A stretch of DNA of 64,000 nt from Siphonodentalium dalli (lineage: Eukaryota > Mollusca > Scaphopoda > Gadilida > Siphonodentaliidae). Below, one piece after another: positions 43,861-54,074 of the stretch (position 1 is its first letter; the number at the start of each line of letters is the position of its first letter). Position numbers and translations under genes: made by a program. The stretch is from the NCBI GenBank assembly GCA_032622095.1, contig CP136067.1, positions 197,184,052 to 197,248,051 of the forward strand, in the 5' to 3' direction. A model generated the notes under the pieces. The model was not told the DNA's origin. It ran no database searches and saw nothing but the letters and a program-made list of their open reading frames with translations.

Positions 43861-44484
43861 AATATTTCCGTACCCCGTAACGCAAAAAGTCCTGGGAAAA
43901 AACATTTTTAAGCGGTATATTCGGGTCCGGATCACTCGTCCAATTCGGAATATGCAATAACAAATTTATAGCGTTGCAAAAAAACAAAAAAACAAACATA
44001 CGGTTTATTCATCCTGGTGTATAGTGTGTCTCTATTTATGGGCGGTAACTCTTCAGGGAAAGCGCGGACACAAGTTTTGATGCCCGTGGGCAGTAGGGCA
44101 TATCGAGGTGTGCATACGGACCAATTTTCGATGCTCTGCTCCTTATAATTTCCGAGATAATAAAATGACATTTTTGCAGATAAAGGGAGTTAACCCCACA
44201 AGAGAAACGCGGACAATATTCGTTATGTGACTATTAGTTAGAACTTAGTTGAAAAATGGTTAAGTATAATAATAACAAAAATAATCGTAAAGGAGAGATA
44301 ACTCCGTGAATAAACCTTGGGCCGAAATCGGGATACCTTCATTTTCAGTAGCCCTTAGATGCCTACATTCGCTAGAGATTTCGCGTTCCTACTGCAATTA
44401 GTTTATGAGCATTTCCAATTAAACGGAAAACTGCCCAATAGAAAAACAATATACTTCCTTGGTTAATTACACCATGGCAGTATA
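43861..44484. other. Nothing recognised
   Basis: No repeat or coding region identified. A minus-strand frame (43932-44171) has no recognised motif. Confidence 0.45.
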
Positions 44485-44487
44485 ATT

Positions 44488-44655
44488 AGATATCACAGCT
44501 AACATTCACCCAGTTCCAACTAAAATTAGAACTTATATTCACCAAGATGAGCATCAAAACAAGGGATGGACAAACTGCAAACCAGGAAAATACATAAATG
44601 AAGGAGGCAGCTCAACGTTTAGTTCTCTGCTACACCCGCCCATAAGACAATTTAT
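44488..44655. repeat. Exon-less fragment of the MyD88 exon-bearing duplication
   Basis: Matches 36618-36785: ATCACAGCTAACATTCACCC AGTTCCAACTAAAATTAGAA, AAGGGATGGACAAACTGCAA, and TTCTCTGCTACACCCGCCCA. It contains the intron sequence upstream of the exon, not the exon. Confidence 0.9.
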
Positions 44656-44781
44656 TCCACACCCATTGACGTGAGTCACATGTATTCAACGGAATCCCAG
44701 CCATTGAATATATATTAGTGTACACCTCTAGTGGAATACAAGCCGGAACTATTGACGCTATTGACGCTGTCGCCAAGAAAG

Positions 44782-45066
44782 ATGGAAAAGACTGACGGAC
44801 ACACCTTATACGACGGAAGTAAAATTTACGTTTCGCGCATGCGCTATAATCACTTTTGCGTACTTATAAAAAATGACGCGAACAAAGTTTTTTCTCTAGC
44901 TGAATTCAAACTTAATTGGTTAGAACACGCATTTGAATACGATTATCGGAGTTTAGGGGAAATGGATGTGGTGTTGATTGGGAACGTTACATCCTTCCAT
45001 ATGAATTCAACGACTATTGCCTGGAAAAACTGGTTAAAAACTCGATTTGAATCGAAGTTCGGGTGA
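44782..45066 (+). CDS. Unrecognised open frame, possible exon or transposon ORF
   Basis: From ATG at 44782, 94 codons to TGA (open upstream to 44731). Segments include MEKTDGHTLYDGSKIYVSRM, NHFCVLIKNDANKVFSLAEF, KLNWLEHAFEYDYRSLG and WKNWLKTRFESKFG, giving ordinary globular composition with alternating charged and aromatic residues. I do not recognise the family. The first ~60 nt are repeated in inverse orientation at 52100-52175, so the frame starts in, or next to, a repeat. No donor or acceptor decides its limits. It may be part of a mobile element or a chance frame. Confidence 0.3.
   Translation: MEKTDGHTLYDGSKIYVSRMRYNHFCVLIKNDANKVFSLAEFKLNWLEHAFEYDYRSLGEMDVVLIGNVTSFHMNSTTIAWKNWLKTRFESKFG
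44785..44850 (+). repeat. Inverted-repeat arm paired with 52104-52172
   Basis: AAGACTGACGGACACACCTT ATACGACGGAAGTAA is matched exactly by the complement at 52138-52172. Both arms continue to a GCGCATGCGC palindrome, the core of the NRF-1 binding consensus, 15-25 bp further inward. The arms enclose about 7.3 kb. Confidence 0.88.
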
Positions 45067-45069
45067 CAC

Positions 45070-45660
45070 TGACGGTGAATCGTGAGTGGTGAAGGTGATG
45101 TTGACATTCACATTGTTGTCATTGTTTTGTCAGCGGCAACACTCGGTTCTCAACTAGAAGATTTTGGAACATCGGAGATTAAACACACACACATACTGAT
45201 TATACGCCAGGAACATTCTCACACGAAGAAAACCACAACACAAGTGATCTAATATTATCAACTGCAAGTGACTACGAGTACGAAGACACAACATTCAACA
45301 ACAACAACAGTGTGGATAGGTCTGGATAGCAACAGCATGAAATGTAGTATTGTACCAACCACAGTGGAATTGCACAGTACAATTAGGATTTTGGACTGAA
45401 CTGGACTTAACTTAAGTCTAACTGGAGTACAGATTAAATTTCAATGGAATTATGAATTTATGGATGCACAAGCACCATAACACTTAGGTCAACATGACCG
45501 CTTTCGCAGATTGCTGCTTCCAGCGGTCAAGTCGCTCTGTATAGATTTACTGGGTGTTTGCAATTAGGGACATAGAGAATAGTTTCTCAACTTTAATAAA
45601 TGAATAACATTGTAAACAAGAATATTCACCACAACTTGTACACATTAGCTCATTACAGAC
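45070..45660. other. Nothing recognised
   Basis: A/C-rich stretch with CAACAACAACAG-type low complexity around 45295-45310. No gene evidence. Confidence 0.45.
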
Positions 45661-45664
45661 AGCT

Positions 45665-46435
45665 AATATCCTATATTTTCATAAACCATGGTTCTATATT
45701 CCCGGTATGAGAACATTCAGATATTTTAACCTGAAAAATTGCATAAATCCTAACATCTAGTGGTCTAACTCCAGACAAATGCACACGGCTATGGGCAAGA
45801 GACCAGGACACACCGGGCTGACCATGGTTGTTTGGCCCAGTGTGAGAAAATTTTGAAAACTTTTCAGGAAAATCGCAAATCCTAGCATCTAGACTGGCCT
45901 CAACTGACACTTTCCTATAGTGTTGGTAATTTCAACCCTCATAGACCACCTCAGGTTGGGAAATTCCCCAATTGATGACCATTTCGAAATAATCCACAAG
46001 GGCCCGGCGTTGGAAATTTCAAACCTGACACCCCCACATAGGTTGGAAAGTTTCCAACTGATGACAATTCCAATGACAATTTTAACCAAATGTATGACAA
46101 TATTGTTTTCTTAAATTAACTAGCAGTTTTTGACTGGCCGCGGGAGAGGGACCAGGACACAAGGTTTCCAAGTGTTGGCAATTTCCAACCTGTCACCCCC
46201 CCCCCTAAGTTTGGAATATATCCAACTGATGACAATTTCAGTCCAAAATTTTGACAAAAAATAGTAAAATATTCAAATATTGGTCCAAAAACAATTAATT
46301 CCCTGAATAAATTGTTTGAAAATCAAAATACAAGAACATATTCAACCTAGTGTTGGTGTGAAATTTCCACCTAATGTTTTGGCAGGTATGAAATTTCCAA
46401 CTGTTGAAATTTTTTAACCCCCCCCCCCCCATGTC
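45665..46435 (+). repeat. R1 repeat family, copy 2
   Basis: Same block order as 11925-12655: CCATGGTTCTATATTCCCGG, TCCTAACATCTAGTGGTCTA, ACCAGGACACACCGGGCTGA, CCTAGCATCTAGACTGGCCT, then several rounds of GTTGGAAATTTCAAACCTGA CACC. A C-run lies at 46419-46430. Confidence 0.85.
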
Positions 46436-46990
46436 GCCACGTCTGAAGATGATCAGAGTATTTTTTCCATACAGAAATAAGTATATAAATCTAATATAAA
46501 CAACATACTAAAAGTCAACAAGAATCAAATTCACAAATCCTTCCAATTGCAAGTCTGTTTTGTAGATCTTACTTTTACTGATTACAGAACAAAACTTTGC
46601 AATGTTCAAGTATTCCAAGAACTAGATAAAATGAAGGGCTAATCATTGTTTTAGTAATTTTCTGACTAGATTGTGCAAAAACATGAAGGGTTAATTTGTT
46701 GTTTTAGTAATTTTCTGACCAGATTGTGCAAAAACATGAAGACAAAATGTGTGTTCCATGGTATGGACTTAGCCCAATTTGCCAATGAAATAGAACTTGT
46801 GTGATGAAATGCCATATTTGAGATCATGTAAATCAATAAATGATATCCATATGCCCTGCTTTTCTTGTAACATTTTAAGTATACTAGATTAAACAAAGTG
46901 AGGGAATTTCCAAACCCAAACACATTGTGATGATATTTTATCAAACTAAAGTGTTGTAAGAGGAAAGTTCAAATAATTTTGCACATTAAA
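46436..46990. other. Nothing recognised except a ~64-bp duplication
   Basis: ATGAAGGGCTAATCATTGTT TTAGTAATTTTCTGACTAGA TTGTGCAAAAAC is tandemly repeated at about 46630-46742. A minus-strand open frame (46666-46944) crosses it and is not supported. Confidence 0.5.
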
Positions 46991-46991
46991 C

Positions 46992-48663
46992 ACCGGCAGT
47001 CAGATGCTCGTAGCCCGTTTATATATAACCATGGGTATATGCGAAAATACACAACGAAAACACACTCCACAGTTTGGATCGATAAGTCTTGCCCTGTGTA
47101 TTTTGATGTTGAGTTTTTTGACAATCGGTCTTCCGTATCATTTCTACAACACAATTATCGTCTTATTACTTGCAGCACGACGTTATCGTGTGATCGACAC
47201 GGAAGCGTTTTCTTTCAGAGTATGGTCAATATATTGCCGCCGGTGCAGTGTATTCTCGGATAGAAAACAAATAGGCCTATGCCGAGGGCAGAAACTAAGT
47301 TGCGAGGGGCACCCCTGGTTGAGTGTGGGATATTTGGCACTCGGGACTTGGTTAGAGGGTTTTCGTTGGGTTGGTCTCCACCTTGGAATTTCCAACTGCA
47401 CCCACCCCATTGAACCACACCAAACTCAGAAGTTTGTGTAAATAAATTTGCACCCCCCCCCCCCCGTGCTTTGATTTTTCCCAAATGTTCCCACACAGAC
47501 TACTAGATGGTAGCTTATTCTAAATGAACCAGTAATATTGTGGCCACTTGTCATGCAGGGGGTGGTTCGGCTCAGTATGAGATTAAAAAATCCTAACATC
47601 TAGTGGTATAACGCCAGACAAATTTACACCCCGATTTAGTTGTTCTTAAATTAATTAGCAAGTAACTACTGACAAGGACACAGAACACGCGGGTTGGCCG
47701 ATGGTTCGGCCCGATGTGAGAACATTTTGAAAATATGAACATGAAAATTTGACAATCCTAGCATCTAGACTGGCCTCAAGCTTTCCATTTCGGGGAAATT
47801 TTTAACCTGACACTAACCCTTAGGTTTGTAAATTGCCAACTGATGGCCATATGAGTCCATAATTTTGCAAATGAAAGGGAAATATGCAAATGTTGGTCTA
47901 AAAACAACAAATTCGTCACTAAGAAATTGTTGGAAAATCAAGCTACGAGAAAAATTTCAACCTAATTTTGGTGTTGATTTTCCAATAAATGTTGCATTAG
48001 GTATGACTACAATGGGGGGTAAGACCCATGCATAACCACCCCTGTCGAAAAGTCCCTATATACTTGACACCCCATGCTAAGAGCGCGGTCTTGCATTCAC
48101 TGAAGACGAGAAATAATCGATACTAAATAATGTTGGGTGGCACATATGAAATCATATAGAAATTTTAAAGGAGAAGACCACATATGGAGCAGAAATCAGG
48201 GGAAAATGAGCTCTCATAACCACAAAAGTGCACTAAAAACATCCCAATAAATCCAAATTGGATGCAAACGCATATAGTATATATATGGTATCGTTCTGTT
48301 TGCCTCTCTGTATCATATAAATACTTTTTCTAAAAACCCTTAAACCAATTCGACGTGCGATTTCCCTGCGCTCCTTTTGCGCAAATTCTAGTATAAAAAG
48401 TGCGTCTATTTCAGACAAAGTTCAAACAGTAAATATGACCAGACAAGACATAGAAACCGCTAATCTCGTTACCAATCTAACAACACCAGTCGAACATGAT
48501 TACCTTTCAAAGCAATAACACCGGACACCATGTTACGGACAACCACAGGCACACACACCATGGATAAATACACGGTCAAAAGAACGGCGTTTTTTTTGTA
48601 CGGTTATATCTGGCATATACCCATGGTTATATATAAACGGGCTACGAGCATCTGACTGCGGTT
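46992..48663. mobile_element. 1.67-kb element with ~50-bp inverted ends, containing an R1 copy
   Basis: Left end CCGGCAGTCAGATGCTCGTA GCCCGTTTATATATAACCAT GGGTATATGC; right end (48607-48663) is its near-exact complement. Inside are a 145-codon plus frame (47004-47441) that starts within the left arm and runs into an R1 repeat, so is not convincing, and an R1 copy (47270-48010). A minus-strand frame at 48233-48418 is short. Looks like a non-autonomous or decayed cut-and-paste element into which R1 inserted. Confidence 0.8.
47270..48010 (+). repeat. R1 repeat family, copy 3
   Basis: Carries the R1 landmarks GGTTTTCGTTGGGTTGGTCT CCACC, GTGGTTCGGCTCAGTATGAG, CCTAACATCTAGTGGTATAA, GGTTCGGCCCGATGTGAG, and CCTAGCATCTAGACTGGCCT. 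Confidence 0.8.
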
Positions 48664-49190
48664 GTTTTTTTCTATTTCATGTGCACCAAAACTTTTAAAA
48701 TAGACAAAAATGCCCAAATTTTCTTCAACAATTTTTTGCAATTATTTTACAATTTGTTCAATCTAGTATACTAACAGTTAATATGAGAAAATTAGAGCAT
48801 ACATATTTCAATTTATTTCATATTTCTATAGCTATTAAAATACTTGACCAGAAAATATGGAATTTAGCACATTCCCTTAGTTTCTCACTTTAAGCTGATA
48901 ATAAACGCTCTTTATTTGTAATTATTAGTGCCCCTTTAATTCATCTGAGGTCAATGACACCTATCTCATGGCACTCCCTCAACTTACCTCTGTGTGCAAA
49001 TTTTCCCATATATGTTCTGAGCTGATAACAAGTGCTCTTCGTTTATTGTTATCCCGCATAACAGCCCAGCATAACTAAATTCACCCTCTGGGGACCTCAT
49101 TCTGATTAGGCCTCAGCTTCTGTGGAGATTTCTTTATTATCAAATTTGTATAGAAATTTCTTCACATAGATTCTATTTCTTTTTTAGTTT
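48664..49190. other. Gene-free; fragment of the AATTCACCCTC repeat
   Basis: At 49075-49190 the phrases AAATTCACCCTCTGGGGACC TCATTCTG and AGAAATTTCTTCACATAGAT TCTATTTCTTTTTTAGTTT match, inverted, the region 20060-20190 in the MyD88 intron. The rest is not recognised. Confidence 0.6.
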
Positions 49191-49196
49191 AAGCGC

Positions 49197-49440
49197 AAAT
49201 ATACCGAAGATAATATAATGCGATCACGAGTCGCTCCAACTAAAACAGAAGGTGATACTATTGCGAGTCAGCCATTTTGATAAAGAAGTTGGGCTAGCTC
49301 CCTACCCATCCAAATCAATGAAACCAAGATGCGATATGTCACTGAATAGGAGTTAAAGTTAAGTTGTGGATAAACCTATTTATTCACCAGGGGTGTTTAG
49401 TTACATATAACCATGAATTGCGCTTAAGCACAATTGATTG
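49197..49440 (+). repeat. ~240-bp dispersed repeat, copy 1 (partner 50683-50905)
   Basis: ATACCGAAGATAATATAATG CGATCACGAGTCGCTCCAAC, TTGGGCTAGCTCCCTACCCA TCCAAATCAATGAA, and TTCACCAGGGGTGTTTAGTT. It ends in TTGCGCTTAAGC palindromes, as does the partner. Confidence 0.93.
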
Positions 49441-49471
49441 CGTTTAAGCGCAAATAATTACACTTAAGGCA

Positions 49472-49959
49472 TTAAAGGTACTCAACCCGATAAAACTCCT
49501 CTCAATTACTATTTCAATGGCTTCGGGGGTCAAAAATATTTGATTCGAGTCGAGGAAGTCACCCATCAAAGCTCAGATTTGTTAGATATCGATTTTAGAA
49601 ATTTATTATTTTTCATTATCGGGAATTGTTTCTGGCCCAGAAGACAGTAAAAAATTCGTTGTTATTACCCACTTGATCATAGAGTTATCCATCCTTGTCT
49701 GTTTGAATATAATTTTGGCGTAAAATCTCGAGCATGTTACCAAATTGACGGCAGTTATTGGTACTCATCTCGAGAACATAAGAATTTTCAAAAATCAATA
49801 TCTAATAACTCTGAGCTTTGTTTGATGGGTTCCTCGACTCGAATCAAATATTTTTTACCCCCAAAGCCAAAGAAATAGTAATATAGGACCCTCCGATCGG
49901 ATTGTTGTTGTTGGAATCTGTTGAGATGGGGACCCTCTTTACGGGTTGAGTACCTTTAA
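49472..49959. mobile_element. TTAA-flanked foldback MITE, copy 2
   Basis: Nearly identical to 8727-9203, with the same TTAA flanks and AGGTACTCAACCC termini, inserted within TTAAG-rich palindromic sequence (CTTAAGGCATTAAAGG ... CCTTTAAGCGC). It contains a small insertion relative to copy 1 near 49642-49660 (AAGACAGTAAAAAATTCG). High identity over ~480 bp indicates recent activity or conversion. Confidence 0.95.
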
Positions 49960-50682
49960 GCGCAATTAATTGCGCTTAAAGGTGGATTATCTCTTTGTAA
50001 ACATGTATTATATAGTTACCGGGGTATAAAATATTAGATCTGAATCGAAGACTCCTGTCCGGAAATGCTTCTATCGATTAATATTAATTTTATTTCGAAT
50101 ATTTTCTGGTCTAAAAAGGTGTGTTTGTTTAGCTAACGAACAATATTGGTTACTGTTAACAGAGACCAGAAATTATATTGTGCAATTTTGTCACAAATAA
50201 ACGTTAATTATACTCATTATCGCTTATATCTGTGGAACAAAACAGTACAAACAACCAATCTGTGACATTTGACATTCGTTGCGTAGCCGTAGGAACAGCC
50301 CAGTGCTCTATATCGCAATACGGTCTCATCCGAATGGTCGGTTCTAAAAATAGTAACATAAATGGGCCCGATTTAATATTCGAAATAAAATCAATATTAA
50401 TTGATAGAAGCTTTTCCGGACATAGGTCTTCAGTTCATATCTATTATTTTATACCCACGTAACTATTTAAAATTTGTTATTTAAAGAGATAATCCATCTT
50501 TAAGCGTAATTATTTGCGCTTAAGCAGGCTTAAGTGCAATTGAACGCAATTAATTAATTATTAAATGTGAATTTGGCCTCCCATAATGGTGTGCCTGTAT
50601 ACTCGAAAATTGAAGAAAATCAAAGTCGCCCCGACTAATACAGAAAGAATGCTATTGCAAGTAGCCCCAACTAATATATACC
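49960..50682. other. Gene-free; TTAAGCGCAA palindromes
   Basis: Palindromes at 49956-49980 and 50500-50550 bracket ~520 bp with a 76-codon plus frame (50232-50462) that I do not recognise. The two palindromic clusters share GATAATCCATCTTTAAGCG-type sequence in inverse orientation (GGTGGATTATCTCTTTG at 49981; AGAGATAATCCATCTTTAAG at 50485), so 49960-50510 has short inverted ends TTAAAGGTGGATTATCTCTT and may itself be a TTAA miniature element. Confidence 0.65.
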
Positions 50683-50905
50683 GAAGATAATATAATGCAA
50701 TCACGAGTCGCTCCAACTAAAACAGAAGGTGATACTATTGCGAGTCAGCCATTTTGATAAAGAAGTTGGGCTAGCTCCCTACCCATCCAAATCAATGAAC
50801 CAAGATGCGATATGTCAATAGGAGTTAAGGTTAAGTTGTGGATAAACCTATTTATTCACCAGGGGTGTTTGGTTACATGTACATATAACCATGAATTGCA
50901 CTTAA
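50683..50905 (+). repeat. ~240-bp dispersed repeat, copy 2
   Basis: Direct copy of 49197-49440 with a few small deletions. The pair flanks the foldback copy 2 and the 49960-50510 block. Confidence 0.93.
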
Positions 50906-51240
50906 GCGCAATATTTGCGCTTAAGCGCAATTAAGTATTAAATGTGAAGTTGGCCTCCCATACATATTGGGGTGGGGCGATGATAATCTAGATATTTATT
51001 TTGCATGGCCCAACTACAGGGAAAGTAAAAAAAAGATGTCAGGTGTAAAATGAAGATATTCTAATAGTAGTATTACTATACATCACAAAATTGAACACAA
51101 ACATTTGTATGGATCAATCTATCCTCTGATCAGATAGTTCATGCAGTGATGTGCCAGTCACCCTACACTGTGGCTGTGAACTTGTGGTATAGATGAGTAT
51201 ATCTGCTTTCCACTACATGTACTATGTAGAACTTTGACAA
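50906..51240. other. Nothing recognised
   Basis: Begins with GCGCTTAAGCGCAATTAAG palindromic sequence, then unremarkable AT-rich DNA. Confidence 0.5.
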
Positions 51241-51247
51241 TCACACA

Positions 51248-51619
51248 CTATATGCATGTATTGTACAGTATGGTATTAAATAGGTACCCGGTATCATCGG
51301 TATGGTACCTATATATCCTCACACACCAACTATGATTCAAAGTTGTAGGAGAACATCCAGAATGATTTAAAGTAGAATCGGTCAAATTTTTAGTTGTTCT
51401 GATGTGAAATTTTTCATGGCATGTCAATCGTCTGTAGAGTGAATTCAACTTGATTAGTTTTTGCTCCGAATCTGTGTTAAATAAAGAATCTGATGCTGTC
51501 ATAATCCACCACAAAGTTGGTACACATTTGTGAAATTCAACCGAATAGTCAAATATGTGGCATATGTTGTTGTGTTGGTTAAAATCATCAAAATACACAC
51601 AATACAACTTGAAGTTGCC
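51248..51619 (-). CDS. Unrecognised minus-strand open frame
   Basis: About 120 codons, including LYCVYFDDFNQHNNICHIFD, YSVEFHKCVPTLWWIMTASD, SLFNTDSEQKLIKLNSLYRR and LTCHEKFHIRTTKNLTD. The composition is plausible for protein up to about residue 85, then becomes repetitive (SGCSPTTLNHSWC). No family recognised. It lies inside the pair of inverted arms at 44785 and 52104, reading inward from the right arm, mirroring the plus-strand frame at 44782 on the left. The start and exon limits are undecided. Confidence 0.25.
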   Translation of the reverse strand, partial: GNFKLYCVYFDDFNQHNNICHIFDYSVEFHKCVPTLWWIMTASDSLFNTDSEQKLIKLNSLYRRLTCHEKFHIRTTKNLTDSTLNHSGCSPTTLNHSWCVRIYRYHTDDTGYLFNTILYNTCI

Positions 51620-52100
51620 GCAAGTTCATGTCATCTGTATGACCTTGTGACTTGTCAATCTACTCCAGTCTCCACACACACTTTTGTCTTGAGTCCAGTT
51701 TAATGAATACAATCCACCAATCAGAACACAATTATGTCCGAATCGCCAAAGCTGTGTATTTACTGTTTGTGTCTGGCCTGAGTTGACTGATCAAATCACA
51801 TTCTGATCACGTTCATTTTCAGTGGGGTTTTTTTTCTGAAGTTGATTTAACTTTTTTGAGATTGAGTTATGAGTATTTTTACTCAATTTCGGGTTTTTTA
51901 TTAGATTAAATGAGCAGAGTTTTCTAAAAACATGGATATTTAACAGTTATTCGCACGAAAAACTAAATCAGCTGTTCATTCATTCGTGGAATGCACAAAC
52001 ATCGTCTATACATTCGAAAGAAACTGCATAAAACACTTATTTAAACTCCGGAAACAATTTACTTTCGACATCACTAAACGCACCTGACTATAAGAACGTA
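51620..52100. other. Nothing recognised
   Basis: No repeat family or coding region identified. Confidence 0.45.
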
Positions 52101-52103
52101 CTA

Positions 52104-52172
52104 GCGCATGCGCAAAACTTAAAACAATTACTTCCGTCGTATAAGGTGTGTCCGTCAGTCTTCTCCAAGAAA
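52104..52172 (-). repeat. Inverted-repeat arm paired with 44785-44850, with NRF-1-like palindrome
   Basis: Complement of AAGACTGACGGACACACCTT ATACGACGGAAGTAA, then GCGCATGCGC at about 52107-52116. GCGCATGCGC is the core of the NRF-1 consensus, found in many animal promoters. Promoter function is inference only. Confidence 0.8.
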
Positions 52173-52315
52173 GATGACGTACATTACGCGTCGATCATCC
52201 GCTTCCGGTGATCCCCCATAATTACTGGTTATTTGTCAGATTTAAATCACAATAAAGGTAGCTATAGTTACAATGAAGGTGACATTTGTGGATTCAACTT
52301 ATCTGACTGAACGGT

Positions 52316-52497
52316 GTAGAATAAATACAGAACACAAATTGCATCATAATCTCGAATCTTTTATCGAACTCGTTGCGGACGGCGCAAAGTTATATTTCGC
52401 TCGAGCTACGCTCTCGCGAAATATATCATTGCGCCATCCGCAACTCATTCAATAAAAGAGTCTCGATTACGATGCGAGTTGTGTTCTGTCTATTTAT
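52316..52497. mobile_element. Hairpin element with ~84-bp arms
   Basis: Left arm AGAATAAATACAGAACACAA ... TGCGGACGGCGCAAAG; right arm CATTGCGCCATCCGCAACTC ... GAGTTGTGTTCTGTCTATTT. The central stem CGAGCTACGCTCTCG closes it. There is no coding capacity. Several mismatches show some age. Confidence 0.88.
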
Positions 52498-52910
52498 CCC
52501 CTCTGTAGAATTCTAAGCCTTCTTTGGCATCATTGTTCCTCTAGGGCCATACCACGCCGTATACCGATGTTCTAAATTGTTCGATATATGTGAACCAAAC
52601 AGGAAACAATTATTTCGTATTAGCCCGCAAATGATGTCGTCGCTATTTACAAGGGTAATAACATTTTCGTATCCCCCTTGTAAAATTGGTATTATCCTGC
52701 AAAAAATGTCGTTGGTATATAGCGAAGACAGGGTTTGAAAGGGAAATAACAACCTGTTATTCACCTTGTAAAACTGATAAAACAATGCAAAACAGTCGTC
52801 GATATTTATAGAAGACTGGTTTTACAAGGGTAATAACAATCTCGTATCCCCCTTGCAGAATTGATATTACCCTGCAAAATAATGTCGCAATATGGAGAAG
52901 AGAGATTTAC
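52497..52910. repeat. Fragment of the MyD88-intron duplication and ~85-bp array
   Basis: Matches 36795-37100 and part of 37540-37620: CTCTAGGGCCATACCACGCC, TTCTAAATTGTTCGATATAT, then units with TTTTACAAGGG/CCCTTGTAAAA. It ends at GGAGAAGAGAGATTTACA, where the next hairpin starts. Confidence 0.92.
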
Positions 52911-53083
52911 ATAAGGATTAACTGTCATGTGGGCTGTTTTTATGGAGATGTAACCGTGAGGTAAGTGGTCATAACTTGTGTAAAACCCGAAGGGTTTTAC
53001 ATACAAGTTATGACCACTTACCTCACGGTTACATCTCCATAAAAACAGTCCACATGACAGTTAATCCTTATATTTATATACAT
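52908..53083. mobile_element. Hairpin element with ~77-bp near-perfect arms
   Basis: ATAAGGATTAACTGTCATGT GGGCTGTTTTTATGGAGATG ... TTTTACA and its complement ... CATCTCCATAAAAACAGTCC ACATGACAGTTAATCCTTAT enclose a loop of about 15 nt around CCCGAAGGG. Only isolated mismatches, so it is young or maintained. It sits precisely at the end of the ~85-bp array. Confidence 0.93.
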
Positions 53084-53640
53084 TTAGCGAAAAAGCCACT
53101 TTTGTAAATGTATTTAAATTGAAAAGTGTATCACTGAATCTGTATTTGTTACAATCAATATAAGCAACAACATTGAACGAGCACAAGAACACATCGCGCC
53201 ATATATATGACGAGAGGCCGATCACGATCGACAGATGTTTAACCCTTACCTTGGCGACAGTGATTAGCTATTTTCAGCTTGGACGCTAACATCGATAACA
53301 TTCAATGTTAATGTTCAAAGATTTAAAACAAATTGTTTTTAAAAGAGCCATAACTCTGTTTAGAAAATCGGATCAAACCCAAATTCGAATTATTATCTGT
53401 ATTTTGGGCTGAGAAACTCACTTACCAAATTTGGTTTTGATCAGATAATTTTGTGGTCAATCCGGACGTCGACAGTATGTGTACCATACTATGGTATGGG
53501 TACACATACAAACTAGACGCCTGATTCGTTGTGCACACACGTACAGTTTGACGTCGGAGCTTGCTATGTCATTTACGTTGGCATTATAACGTTGGGCCAA
53601 CAACTCTGTGCCAGCGATAAAGCATCCAACACAATTCAAC
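53084..53640. other. Gene-free; interspersed repeat fragment
   Basis: 53340-53445 (GAGCCATAACTCTGTTTAGA, AACCCAAATTCGAATTATTA, ACCAAATTTGG) is related to 34255-34650. Around 53470-53510 lies an inverted repeat (GTATGTGTACCATACTATGG TATGGGTACACATAC). Confidence 0.6.
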
Positions 53641-53647
53641 GTATTTC

Positions 53648-53920
53648 CGACTCAAATTTGGTATGTAGGCCTACATTGGTCCCGGAAACAATATGGGCGG
53701 GTCCAATTTCACGTGTGAGCGTGTCCTTGACCTTGACTTCGCTCATATATGCTCATATAGGCATGTTTCTGGACCACGACCGATCCGACTCAAATTTGGT
53801 ATGTAGGCCTGCTTTGATCCCGGAAACAATATGGGCTGGTCCAATTTCAAGTGCGACCGTGCCATTGACCTTGACCTAGCTTATATACGCTCATATAGGC
53901 ATGTTTCTGCACCGATCGAA
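53648..53920. repeat. 137-bp tandem duplication
   Basis: CCGACTCAAATTTGGTATGT AGGCCT starts at 53648 and 53785. Each unit continues CCCGGAAACAATATGGG, GGTCCAATTTCA, TTGACCTTGAC, and GCTCATATAGGCATGTTTCT G. Part of a dispersed invertebrate-type repeat. Confidence 0.93.
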
Positions 53921-54074
53921 CAATAGTTTGTCCAGACGCTGTATATTCTGCCCTGACGGAGGCGATCACAAAGAAATCCCCAAAAATAGCCCGGACGAAG
54001 TCGGGCACATCAGCTCGTAGTGCCCGTTGAGATGTATCACATGTACGCTATGCAATTGGACTGCCATGCAGCTG

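Noticed and set aside
47004-47441. 145-codon plus frame with a hydrophobic stretch
   Set aside because: Begins inside a terminal inverted repeat and runs into an R1 interspersed repeat; no known domain.
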